Origin: an uncultured Rhodopila sp.
Lineage (GTDB): Bacteria; Pseudomonadota; Alphaproteobacteria; Acetobacterales; Acetobacteraceae
DNA: 64,000 nucleotides
NCBI RefSeq assembly: GCF_903944925.1
Contig: NZ_CAJATU010000199.1
Coordinates: 248,001 to 312,000 of the forward strand
Reading direction: 5' to 3'
Shown: positions 17,711 through 25,429 of the stretch, piece by piece
Layout: each line of letters opens with the position of its first letter
How positions within the stretch are numbered: position 1 is the stretch's first letter
Made by a program: the position numbers and the translations under genes
The notes under the pieces: generated by a model
The model's database searches: none
Told to the model about the DNA's origin: nothing
Seen by the model: the letters and a program-made list of their open reading frames with translations, nothing else

Positions 17711-18439
17711 CTAAATATAAAGCGCCGCCATCCTCCGCCACGCGCCCGCACTGTGCGCGCGTCCGTCCCACAGGTGCAATTGATGCTGCACGCTTTTTTC
17801 ATCCAACAGCCGGCTCAGATAGCGATTATTATCAAGAAACGGATCAGCCTCCCCGATGACCAGGACGATCTCGACCTGGCGCAGCTTTTCCAGCCGCCAG
17901 GCGCAGGCCAGGCCGGGCAGGAAATGCGTCGGAGTATGGTAATAGATGTCGTCGCCGTAATAGCCGTCGAACAGATCGCCGAAGTATTCCACCTGCATCG
18001 TCAGATCATAGCGGCCGGAAAAGGCGACGAGCTTGCGGAACAGGTGCGGATGCCGCAGTACTAGGCTGGCCGCCTGGAACGCGCCGAGACTGCAGCCCAT
18101 GACGATCGTGCAATCGTGGCTGTTGTTTTCGGCCATCAGCGGCAGCACTTCGTTGAGGATATACTCCTCGAAGGCGGCGTGCCGGCGCATACGGTCGGCC
18201 GGATGACGGCCGCCGTCGTAGAAGGTCTCCCGCGCCAGGCCCTCGATGCAATAAAGCTGCAAGTGCCCGGCAGCGACCTTGCCAGAGAGGCTGGCGACGA
18301 CATTGAGCTTCTCGTATTCCCAGAAGTGCCCGTCCCGGGTCGGAAACATCAGCACCTTGGCCCCGGCATGGCCGAAGATCAGCAGCTCCATGTCCCGATG
18401 CAGCCGCGGACTGTACCAGCGCCGGTAATCTCGCCTCAT
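17711..18439 (-). CDS. Esterase D/PHB-depolymerase-like alpha/beta hydrolase
   Basis: 242 residues. Begins MRRDYRRWYSPRLHRDMELL, followed by HAGAKVLMFPTRDGHFWEYE, which is the pattern of small bacterial esterases of the PF00756 superfamily. The nucleophile elbow reads MGCSLGAF (Ser near residue 117), the acid is probably in GEADPFLDNN near 201 and the His in DGRAHSAGAWRR near 229. No signal peptide. It overlaps the upstream deacetylase-like gene by ATGA, so the two hydrolases are translationally coupled and likely act on a common substrate type. Confidence 0.82.
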   Translation of the reverse strand: MRRDYRRWYSPRLHRDMELLIFGHAGAKVLMFPTRDGHFWEYEKLNVVASLSGKVAAGHLQLYCIEGLARETFYDGGRHPADRMRRHAAFEEYILNEVLPLMAENNSHDCTIVMGCSLGAFQAASLVLRHPHLFRKLVAFSGRYDLTMQVEYFGDLFDGYYGDDIYYHTPTHFLPGLACAWRLEKLRQVEIVLVIGEADPFLDNNRYLSRLLDEKSVQHQLHLWDGRAHSAGAWRRMAALYI

Positions 18440-19401
18440 GTCACCCTGAAGAACCGTCTGACCGTTTCCGAGAGCAGCGCGTGCTGTTCCTCCTGACCAA
18501 TATAGTCGAAATGACCTGCATCCAGGACGACGATTTCATGATGGTTTGAAGTCGGCAACGCATTGGCGACCGAGAACTGGCAGGGCGGTGCCACCGCCGG
18601 ATCGAAGCGGGCGACCGCCAGGAGCATGGGCACCTCGATACGCGTAGCCGCTACCGCCGCATCGAATAGCCTGAGGGTTTCCAGCACGTCCGCATGCGCT
18701 TTCAGATAGTTTTGCACGGAACGGGCGCTGCCGATGCTGGGCAGGGTCAGCCAGAGCGGCATGTTGCCGAATGTCGGCACGACCAGATGCCCACGGTCGA
18801 TGCGCGCATCGAAGGGGATCGCCAGCGCGCCGATGCCCCCGCCGAAGCTGATGCCGCTGTAGCCGACACGTCGCTCAAGACCGGGAAACAACCCGGTCAG
18901 GACCGAGACCGCCATCCACAGATCCTCGACGCAGCCGCCAAGGATATAGCGGTCCGGCTTGTCGATGTCATGCAGCACGTGCCATGCCGGGTCGCTGGAA
19001 ACCGGCGGGCGGCTACTCCGCGAGAGGCCGCGGAAGCAGGGAAACAGCACCGCCGTTTCCTCGACCGGGATGTCGAAGTCCGGCTGCTCGCGGCCGCCGT
19101 AGCCGTGGCCGGCGACGAGTCCGCGCCTGACCGGTCCCCCGCGGGGCAGCAGCAGCCAGCCGCCGATACGGACATGATCGGTTGCCGTGTAGGTGATGTC
19201 ATGCACCTGCCAGTCCGGATGACTGGACGCGCTGGCCGCAAGCCGCGGCCGCGGATCGATTCCAAGCGCGCGGAGATAGCGGGCGCGCCAGAAGCCATCG
19301 AAGCCGGGCGGCGCCGGGGGCGGCCGTATCGCCCGTAGCGCATCAACCCCGAGCCCGTGGGTTGGATCGAAGTCATAGGGGTGGTCCGTCGGGATACTCA
19401 T
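18436..19401 (-). CDS. Acetyl xylan esterase/cephalosporin-C deacetylase-like hydrolase (AXE1 family)
   Basis: 321 residues, close to the AXE1 family length. The pattern PPGFDGFWRARYLRAL near residue 30, the GGWLLLPRGG strand-turn, VAGHGYGGRE near 95, the nucleophile elbow YSGISFGGGIG near 181, and a late Asp and His (RFDPAVAPPCQFSVANALP and LDAGHFDY) give a complete triad. Family members remove acetyl groups from oligosaccharides or beta-lactam side chains. No signal peptide, so it acts inside the cell. It is followed with a four-base overlap by a second esterase gene. Confidence 0.85.
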   Translation of the reverse strand: MSIPTDHPYDFDPTHGLGVDALRAIRPPPAPPGFDGFWRARYLRALGIDPRPRLAASASSHPDWQVHDITYTATDHVRIGGWLLLPRGGPVRRGLVAGHGYGGREQPDFDIPVEETAVLFPCFRGLSRSSRPPVSSDPAWHVLHDIDKPDRYILGGCVEDLWMAVSVLTGLFPGLERRVGYSGISFGGGIGALAIPFDARIDRGHLVVPTFGNMPLWLTLPSIGSARSVQNYLKAHADVLETLRLFDAAVAATRIEVPMLLAVARFDPAVAPPCQFSVANALPTSNHHEIVVLDAGHFDYIGQEEQHALLSETVRRFFRVT

Positions 19402-19576
19402 GCGTTGCCATTGTCAGGTTAGTGCGGCTTTTTAGGCTGTACCGGTAATTTCCTGTCTTACAACAGGCTGATCAGAGACCGAAACTGACCATTTCCGCCG
19501 GCATAGTGCTGTCGGGGTTGCAGCAATCGTTCGATTGGGGTAGTGGAATCCCATTGGCATCTATAGACCGGGCAGC

Positions 19577-20020
19577 GTGACTGACATCGAACAGCAATGG
19601 TTGTCCGAGACAACTTCGGAGAATTTCTACTTCTCCACATTTCCCGGGCAATCGTGCGACCTGCGCCGGCATAATACGATCACCGGCGCCCTCGCAAAAC
19701 TCCGCTTTGGCAGCTACATGAATCTCGCCGGCCGCTGGGTGCCCGACGACCGGGTCGTCTGGCTTGGGATGATCACCTCCGACACTCCGGGCGACGGGGC
19801 GCGCCTGCTCGCCCGCATCCTCGAACTGGCGGCGCAGCATTCCTGCGTCGTTGTCGGCGAACCCACGCCCCTGAAGCCGAAGGACTGGTCGACCGATCGG
19901 CCCTGGTGTTGCGAACCGGATCACCTGATCGCGTGGTACCGGCGGCATGACTTCGCATTCCGCACCGAAGGGCGCACCACGCTGATGTGCAGCCCCGCCT
20001 CGTGCATCGATACCATCTGA
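19577..20020 (+). CDS. Putative GNAT-like acyltransferase, uncharacterised
   Basis: 147 residues from a GTG at 19577; no clear ribosome-binding site. The N-terminal half has short strands, RWVPDDRVVWLGMI suggests a central beta strand, and GDGARLLARILELAAQHSCVVV followed by LIAWYRRHDFAFRTEGRTTLM resembles the acetyl-CoA-binding helix and the C-terminal strand of GNAT proteins. The classical Q/RxxGxG/A motif is weak. Could also be a degenerate non-catalytic member. The function is unknown. Confidence 0.5.
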   Translation: MTDIEQQWLSETTSENFYFSTFPGQSCDLRRHNTITGALAKLRFGSYMNLAGRWVPDDRVVWLGMITSDTPGDGARLLARILELAAQHSCVVVGEPTPLKPKDWSTDRPWCCEPDHLIAWYRRHDFAFRTEGRTTLMCSPASCIDTI

Positions 20021-20374
20021 CCGCCGCGTGGCGAGTCCGGTTCGAAGGAACAATTTCCGTTTAAAGGTAACTACCTGCGACAGGGTCGGAAACGTACTGC
20101 CCGACGATCGTTATATGCTTGAAAACATAGCGATTTCCGGCGGCCTGATAGCTTGAACGCCGCGGTATTCCGTGCGACAGTCGATTTTTGCTGGTTGCGA
20201 ATGGGCTTCAACAGGACAGGTCTCGCAGGGCGAGGAAAGCTCATTCGCCGATCGGCGCCGGCCTGGACTCCCTCGCTCACCGGCCAACTCCGGAACCGCC
20301 CTGGATAGTACGGTATCCCGAAGCGGCCGGGAAGCGCGAACGTGCATTGAACCAGCGAAAGGCAAGAAACCCCA
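20021..20374 (+). promoter_or_regulatory. Upstream region of mosBA
   Basis: A 354-base gap with no credible protein. It holds the ModE-like palindrome described separately (20109-20132). A purine-rich GCGAAAGGCAAG sequence at 20357-20366 could serve as ribosome-binding region ahead of the mosB ATG at 20375. The long leader leaves room for a promoter downstream of the palindrome. No riboswitch was recognised with confidence, in particular no convincing Mo-cofactor motif. Confidence 0.5.
20109..20132. promoter_or_regulatory. Candidate ModE/Mop operator upstream of the Mo storage genes
   Basis: CGTTATATG and AACATAGCG form an imperfect inverted repeat separated by six bases. The left half equals the ModE half-site consensus CGTTATAT; the right half read in reverse is CGCTATGTT, differing at a few positions. 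ModE binds such sites when loaded with molybdate. The position 243 bases before mosB fits a regulator of molybdenum storage. No modE gene is in the window, so this rests on motif similarity and gene context. Confidence 0.45.
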
Positions 20375-21187
20375 ATGGCCAACACGACGGCGGAACTCGA
20401 GTCTCTCCTGATGCAGCGATCGCTTGGCGACGCGGAGCTTCTGGCGGCCGCGGAGGCGGCATCGGACTTTCGCATCCTGCCGGACGCGACCGTCATCAAA
20501 ATCGGCGGGCAGAGTGTCATCGACCGCGGCCGCGCTGCCGTCTACCCGCTGGTGGATGAGATCGTCGCCGCCCGCAAGGCCCACAAGCTGCTGATCGGGA
20601 CCGGTGCCGGCACAAGGGCACGCCATCTGTATTCGATCGCGGCGGGACTCGGCCTGCCGGCGGGCGTGCTGTCGCAGCTCGGCGCCTCGGTGGCGGATCA
20701 GAACGCGGCGATGCTGGGGCAGTTGCTGGCGAAGCACGGGATTTCCTCGGTCGATGGCGCCGGGCTGTCGGCGGTGCCGCTGTATCTCGCCGAGGTGAAC
20801 GCCGTGGTGTTCAGCGGCATGCCGCCCTACGGGCTATGGATGCGCCCGCCGACCGAGGGCGTCATCCCGCCCTATCGCACCGACGCCGGATGCTTCCTGC
20901 TTGCGGAACAGTTCGGCTGCAAGGCGATGATCTACGTGAAGGACGAAAACGGCCTTTACACCGCCAACCCGAAGACGTCGAAGGACGCAACCTTCATCCC
21001 GAAGATCTCGGTCGACGAGATGAAGGCGAAGGGGCTGCACGACTCGATCCTGGAGTTCCCGGTGCTCGACCTGCTGAAGACGGCGCGCCACATCCACCAT
21101 GTGCAGGTCGTCAACGGCCTCGTGCCCGGCAACCTGACGCGCGCGCTGAATGGCGAGCATGTCGGCACCATCATCACCGCGCGCTAA
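20375..21187 (+). CDS. mosB: Molybdenum storage protein subunit beta
   Basis: 270 residues, the same length as the Azotobacter vinelandii MosB I remember, and near-identical in many blocks: the N-terminus [85 protein letters not shown] and [19 protein letters not shown]. The fold is that of the amino-acid kinase (UMP kinase) family; MosB and MosA form an alpha3beta3 hexamer that stores molybdate as polyoxomolybdate clusters using ATP. It is cytoplasmic. mosA follows after 14 bases, clearly in one operon. Confidence 0.93.
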   Translation: MANTTAELESLLMQRSLGDAELLAAAEAASDFRILPDATVIKIGGQSVIDRGRAAVYPLVDEIVAARKAHKLLIGTGAGTRARHLYSIAAGLGLPAGVLSQLGASVADQNAAMLGQLLAKHGISSVDGAGLSAVPLYLAEVNAVVFSGMPPYGLWMRPPTEGVIPPYRTDAGCFLLAEQFGCKAMIYVKDENGLYTANPKTSKDATFIPKISVDEMKAKGLHDSILEFPVLDLLKTARHIHHVQVVNGLVPGNLTRALNGEHVGTIITAR

Positions 21188-21201
21188 GAGGGACCACAGC
21201 C

Positions 21202-22020
21202 ATGCCCGATATCAAGCACGTTGCCTCGCCGCTGGCGCGCCAGACCCTGCTCGACAGCGACCTGACCAGCCCCGTCGCCGGCGGCAAGCCGATCCGCCTG
21301 CTGCCCTGGCTGCAGGTCGTGAAGATCGGCGGCGGCTCCGTCATGGATCGCGGCCGGGATGCGATCCTGCCTTTGGTGGAGGAGCTGCGGAAGCTGCTGC
21401 CCGAGCACCGTCTGCTGATTCTGACCGGGGCGGGCGTCCGCGCGCGGCATGTCTATAGCGTCGGACTGGACCTCGGCCTGCCGGTCGGGTCGCTCGCCCC
21501 GCTTGCCGCGAGCGAGGCCGGTCAGAACGGCCATATCCTGGCGGCGCTGCTGGCGCCGGAGGGTGTGTCCTATATCGAGCATCCGACCATCGCCAGCCAG
21601 CTTGCGCTGCACCTGACGGCGACCCGCGCGGTCGTCGGCAGCGCGTTTCCGCCGTATCACCACCACGAATTCCCGGCGTCGCGAATTCCCACTCACCGCG
21701 CCGACACGGGGGCGTTCCTGCTCGCCGACGCGCTGGGGGCGGCCGGGCTGACGATCGTCGAGGACGTCGACGGCGTTTACACGGCTGATCCCAAGGGCCC
21801 GGACGGGGAGAAGGCACAGTTGTTGACGGAAACGAGCGCGGCCGATCTGGCGAAGCAGCCGGGCACGCTGCCGTTGGACCGGGCGATGTTGGAGGTGATG
21901 GCGAACGCGCGGCATATCGGCCACGTGCAGGTGGTGAACGGGCTGGTGCCGGGTCGCCTGACGGCCGCGCTGCGCGGCGAGCACGTCGGGACGATCATTC
22001 GCACGGGTGCGCGGCCGTAG
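21202..22020 (+). CDS. mosA: Molybdenum storage protein subunit alpha
   Basis: 272 residues from the ATG at 21202 with GAGGGA upstream; the frame is open earlier inside mosB but that part is an overlap shadow. It matches A. vinelandii MosA closely: [72 protein letters not shown], and the histidine cluster [14 protein letters not shown] near residue 152, which in MoSto lines the cage and contacts the molybdate clusters. An amino-acid kinase fold subunit of the hexameric molybdenum store. No nitrogenase, modABC or Mo-cofactor genes are in the window, so its clients are not visible. Confidence 0.93.
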   Translation: MPDIKHVASPLARQTLLDSDLTSPVAGGKPIRLLPWLQVVKIGGGSVMDRGRDAILPLVEELRKLLPEHRLLILTGAGVRARHVYSVGLDLGLPVGSLAPLAASEAGQNGHILAALLAPEGVSYIEHPTIASQLALHLTATRAVVGSAFPPYHHHEFPASRIPTHRADTGAFLLADALGAAGLTIVEDVDGVYTADPKGPDGEKAQLLTETSAADLAKQPGTLPLDRAMLEVMANARHIGHVQVVNGLVPGRLTAALRGEHVGTIIRTGARP

Positions 22021-22097
22021 GCGCCCGTCCTTTAGCAGGCTGACGGGGGCCGGCTGCATCGTCATGGTGCGCCGGCGGCCGCGTCCTGCCTTTCGTC

Positions 22098-22138
22098 ATG
22101 GCGGGCGAGCCTCCCTGGCATGCTTGGTCGCCCGCCAT
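22098..22138. repeat. Hairpin after mosA
   Basis: ATGGCGGGCGA and TCGCCCGCCAT are perfect 11-base complements around a 19-base loop, between the converging mosA and cupin genes. It lacks a T-tract. It could slow or end transcripts from both sides and resembles the dispersed hairpins seen elsewhere. Confidence 0.5.
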
Positions 22139-22143
22139 CCACG

Positions 22144-22557
22144 CTATTTCCCGGCGCCTGCCTCGGCACCCGGTACAGGCTCGTATTTCCTCTCGACGAC
22201 CAGGTAGCGGAGCGTCGTGTCGCCCGTATTGGTCAGTTCGTGCCAGGGTATCGGCTGGATGTTCGTGTACGTATCGGCACGAACTTCGATCTGCCGGGTA
22301 CCCTTTTCGTCTTCAATCCGTCCCTTGCCGCCGCTCAGCACATAGCTGAGGTAGCCAGGGTGCGAGTGCCGCACATGCATCGCGCCAGGCGGAAACACAC
22401 AGCGCAGAACCCGGATTTGAACGTCCTCGAAGAGTTTTTCGCAGGGCTTCTGACCTTGCCACTCGACTGACAGGGCGTCAGGAACGATGTCTGCCCTGGT
22501 AGCCAGCGGGAGCACCGCGAAGGCGGTGCCGAAAAGAGCAAGCGTGAGTCGGACCAT
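22144..22557 (-). CDS. Secreted cupin-domain protein
   Basis: 137 residues from the ATG at 22557, with GAGGTG five bases upstream. An N-terminal signal peptide (MVRLTLALFGTAFAVLPLATRA) precedes a single cupin domain whose first motif is PPGAMHVRHSHPGYLSYVLSGG (metal-binding His residues and Glu replaced by Tyr/Leu positions) and whose second motif includes IQPIPWHELTNTGDTTLRYLVVE. Such proteins bind a metal and a small ligand in the periplasm; substrate unknown. It is divergent from an AraC regulator across 148 bases, which probably controls it. Confidence 0.82.
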   Translation of the reverse strand: MVRLTLALFGTAFAVLPLATRADIVPDALSVEWQGQKPCEKLFEDVQIRVLRCVFPPGAMHVRHSHPGYLSYVLSGGKGRIEDEKGTRQIEVRADTYTNIQPIPWHELTNTGDTTLRYLVVERKYEPVPGAEAGAGK

Positions 22558-22705
22558 GGAACACCTCACCTGAGTTCTTGTTTTCGCCCACGACGACCGT
22601 GCCGGGCGGCACGCCCGGGGGTGACCGGGCACGCACTCAGATAGCCATTCGCACCCGAGTGCGCTCGTCTGCCAGCGACCGGGGTTTCGACCGAGGGAGA
22701 CACAC

Positions 22706-23650
22706 ATGGATCGGATCACGAGTAGCATGGTTCCGGCGCGTGAGCAGGTGGCTTTCTGGGAAGACCTGGTGGGGCGCCAATTGCTGCCCATGCGACTGGA
22801 GGCAGCCGGGCCGCAGCCTTTCCGCGGCGAGATCGAGGCGCGGGCGGTGTCGGAACTGGGCGTCATGAAGATATCCGGCCAGGGCCTGCACGGCTCGCAC
22901 GGACGTGCCGAGGTGGCGCGGACGGAGCGGCACTTCCATCTGGCCTGCGTGCACCTCGGCGGCGAAGCGCGGCTGATGCATCGCGACGAAGAGATCTCCC
23001 TGCGCCGCGGCGACGTGTTCCTGACCGATTCCCGCCACCGGTTCGCGCTGGGCCTCGAGCAGCCATGGAGACACCTTGTGGTCGCCTTCCCGGCGCATTG
23101 GCTCGACGCCCGGCTGGCACGGCCGGAGCTGGCGTCCTGCGCCGTCCTGCGCGACCAGCCGCTCGCCCGATTGTGGGCTCGGCATCTGGCCGATGCCTAC
23201 AGCCTGGCGGAGGTGCTGCCGCGGGACGCCGAGGCGCTGTTTGCGCATCACTCGGTCGAACTCCTGGCACAGGCGCTCAACGAGAGACAGTATCCGCCGC
23301 CGATACCGTCGGAGGCGGGACGCGCGGCGTTATACCTGCGCGCCGGCCGGATGATTGCGCTCGAATTCGGCGACCCGGCCCTCTCGCGGGATCGGATCGC
23401 CGCGAAGCTGCATGTTTCGGCGCGAACCTTGGACAGGATCTTTGCCGCGCGCAGCGAGACGGTCATGCGGCGCGTGTATGACGAACGGATTCGCCAGGCA
23501 GCCAAGCTGCTCACGGACCCGAGCGCCGCCCACCGGACGGTCACCGAAATCGCTTTTGCATGCGGCTTCAGCGACGTGTCTCACTTCGGTCGCGTCTTCA
23601 TGGCACGCATGCAAATGTGTCCCTCCCGCTGGCGGCGGCAGCAGGGATGA
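22706..23650 (+). CDS. AraC-family transcriptional regulator
   Basis: 314 residues, GAGGGAGA before the ATG. The N-terminal half is the AraC-binding-like sensor of the FeaR/NphR type (MVPAREQVAFWEDLVGRQLLPM, then the HLGGEARLMHRDEEISLRRGDVFLTDS jelly-roll strands). The C-terminal DNA-binding domain has two helix-turn-helix units: SRDRIAAKLHVSARTLDRIF near residue 228 and TVTEIAFACGFSDVSHFGRVF near 277, the second being the canonical AraC signature. It is placed head-to-head with the secreted cupin gene and most likely responds to an aromatic or similar small effector. Confidence 0.92.
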   Translation: MDRITSSMVPAREQVAFWEDLVGRQLLPMRLEAAGPQPFRGEIEARAVSELGVMKISGQGLHGSHGRAEVARTERHFHLACVHLGGEARLMHRDEEISLRRGDVFLTDSRHRFALGLEQPWRHLVVAFPAHWLDARLARPELASCAVLRDQPLARLWARHLADAYSLAEVLPRDAEALFAHHSVELLAQALNERQYPPPIPSEAGRAALYLRAGRMIALEFGDPALSRDRIAAKLHVSARTLDRIFAARSETVMRRVYDERIRQAAKLLTDPSAAHRTVTEIAFACGFSDVSHFGRVFMARMQMCPSRWRRQQG

Positions 23651-23853
23651 CGGGTCCGCCCGGACCTTCGGCGAGCGGTGCGGACGCTGGAGGACGGCCT
23701 TCCATCCGCAAGGCGGCCGGCTGGCGCAGCTCGATTCGGTTTCCCCGGCATCGCATCCGCGCTAGTGTCGCGCCGGTCGATCGACGCTGCGACACGGCAC
23801 CAGCGGTCGGGCAGAATCCGCCTCGCCGGGGCGCGAGACATCAGGGGAACGCG

Positions 23854-24726
23854 ATGGTGGAGTCCTATAGTGCCGACATAACGCGGGCCAAACCCGGCTG
23901 TATCCTGTTCCTGCTGGACATGTCGTCCTCGATGACCGACCCGTTCGAGCACGGCATGACCCGGGCGGGGTTCCTTGCCGACGCGCTGAACCGGACCCTT
24001 ACCGAATTGGCGGCCGCCTGCAAGCGCACCGATGGCGTGCGCCATTACTTCGATATCGGCCTGCTGACCTATAGCGGCAATGCCGCGCAAGCGGGTCTGG
24101 CGGGCAAGCTGGCAGGACGCACGCTGGTTTCGATCGCGGATTTGGCCGCCAATCCGGTCCGGGTCGAGCGCAGGATCCGCAAGGAGCCTGACGGGGCGGG
24201 CGGCATCATCGAGGTCGAGGTTCCGTTTCCGGTCTTCTTCGAGCCGCAACCAACCGGCGCCACCCCGATGTGTAGTGCCTTGCGCAAGGCCACGCGTGTC
24301 GTCGCGGAGTGGTGCGAAACCCATGCCGCCTCGTTCCCGCCGATAGTCATGCACATCACCGACGGGGAGGCGACGGACGGCCAGCCAGGGGAAGTGGAAG
24401 CCGCCGCGCGGACCCTGACCAATCTGCGCACCTCCGACGGCTATGCGCTGCTGATCAATCTTCATATCGCCGGCGGCGGCGCGCCGGTGCGGTTTCCGAT
24501 GCAGGAAAGCGCGGTGCCGCAAAACCCGAGCGCGCTCGCCCTGTTCCGGTCGAGTTCCACGCTGCCGCCGCCGCTGCTCGAGCGATGCTTCAGGCGCGGC
24601 CTTCACGTCCAGGCGGGCAGCCGGGCGTATATCCATAACGGCGCCATGGAGGATGTGGTCGCGGTCTTCGATATCGGCACCAAGGCGGCCGCGGAACGCA
24701 CGGCGCTGACGCCCGCCGAACGTTGA
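23854..24726 (+). CDS. vWA-domain protein, TerY-like, first gene of a signalling triad
   Basis: 290 residues from the ATG at 23854 with AGGGGAA upstream; a longer upstream frame is not conserved. A von Willebrand factor A domain fills most of the protein: the metal-ion-dependent adhesion motif DMSSSM at about residue 22 (DxSxS), a Thr in TGATPMCSALRKATR near 138 and the Asp in ITDGEATDGQ near 168 complete the MIDAS site. It resembles the TerY class, intracellular and without signal peptide. It is followed one base later by a PP2C-like phosphatase and then a kinase. The vWA domain is likely a metal-dependent protein-binding scaffold or substrate for the pair. Confidence 0.85.
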   Translation: MVESYSADITRAKPGCILFLLDMSSSMTDPFEHGMTRAGFLADALNRTLTELAAACKRTDGVRHYFDIGLLTYSGNAAQAGLAGKLAGRTLVSIADLAANPVRVERRIRKEPDGAGGIIEVEVPFPVFFEPQPTGATPMCSALRKATRVVAEWCETHAASFPPIVMHITDGEATDGQPGEVEAAARTLTNLRTSDGYALLINLHIAGGGAPVRFPMQESAVPQNPSALALFRSSSTLPPPLLERCFRRGLHVQAGSRAYIHNGAMEDVVAVFDIGTKAAAERTALTPAER

Positions 24727-24727
24727 G

Positions 24728-25429
24728 ATGCGCCGCCGGCTGTTTACCCGCCCGAAAGATGCGGACCTGCCGAACGAGGATGCCGCGGCAGCCAGCCGGC
24801 TGACGGACTGCTATGCCCTGGCCGACGGTGCGTCGTCCTGTTACGCCGGGGGCGCCTGGGCGCGGGTCTTGAGCCGCCGCTACGTGCGTGACCCGGTGGT
24901 AAGTGCCGAGTGGCTGGCGGGGGCGCGGCAGGCGTTCCGCGACCGGGTCATCATCGATGATGCCGATTGGCTGGCGCAACTGGCCTATGCCAGGGGCAAT
25001 TTCGCAACGCTGCTGGGTTTCCAAATTCATTCGGATCGCATCGAAGGCGTTGCCCTCGGCGACACGCTGCTGTTCGTGCTGACGCCGCACGGCGTGCAAC
25101 ATGTGCCGCCGATGCTGGCTGAGGATTTCAGGAACGATCCGGTGCTGCTGTCCTCGCACCAGGGGATCGGGCGGTTTGCCCAAACGCCGGAGGCGATTGC
25201 GGCGCTCGGCTTCAGCCTCCGCGCGCCGGACGCCGGGTGGAGCGGTTGCCGGTTGTTCGCGATGACCGACGCCCTGGCAGCCTGGGTCCTCAGCGGCGAT
25301 GTCCCGGACAGGCTGGCCAGCCTCGGCGCAGTGACCGATGCCGCGGCGTTTTGCGGCCTTGTGGCGGCAAATATCGAGAGTGGCGAGATGCGGCGGGACG
25401 ACGCCACGCTTCTGTCGCTTGAGTTATGA
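24728..25429 (+). CDS. PP2C-like Ser/Thr protein phosphatase
   Basis: 233 residues, starting one base after the vWA stop. PP2C metal-binding and core motifs are recognisable though divergent: NEDAAAASR near residue 17, YALADGASSCYAGGAWA near 29, a strand EGVALGDTLLFVL near 106, FAMTDALAAWVL near 174 and the terminal RRDDATLLSLEL with the late metal-binding Asp. It is shorter than typical PP2C and belongs to the diverged form found in vWA-phosphatase-kinase triads. It overlaps the kinase start by ATGA, so production of the opposing kinase and phosphatase is coupled. Its target is presumably the vWA protein or the kinase. Confidence 0.82.
   Translation: MRRRLFTRPKDADLPNEDAAAASRLTDCYALADGASSCYAGGAWARVLSRRYVRDPVVSAEWLAGARQAFRDRVIIDDADWLAQLAYARGNFATLLGFQIHSDRIEGVALGDTLLFVLTPHGVQHVPPMLAEDFRNDPVLLSSHQGIGRFAQTPEAIAALGFSLRAPDAGWSGCRLFAMTDALAAWVLSGDVPDRLASLGAVTDAAAFCGLVAANIESGEMRRDDATLLSLEL

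Noticed and set aside
20021-20374. A possible Mo-cofactor riboswitch in the mosBA leader
   Set aside because: No conserved Moco RNA core was recognised, and the region is better explained by a ModE-like palindrome; a covariance search would be needed to claim more.
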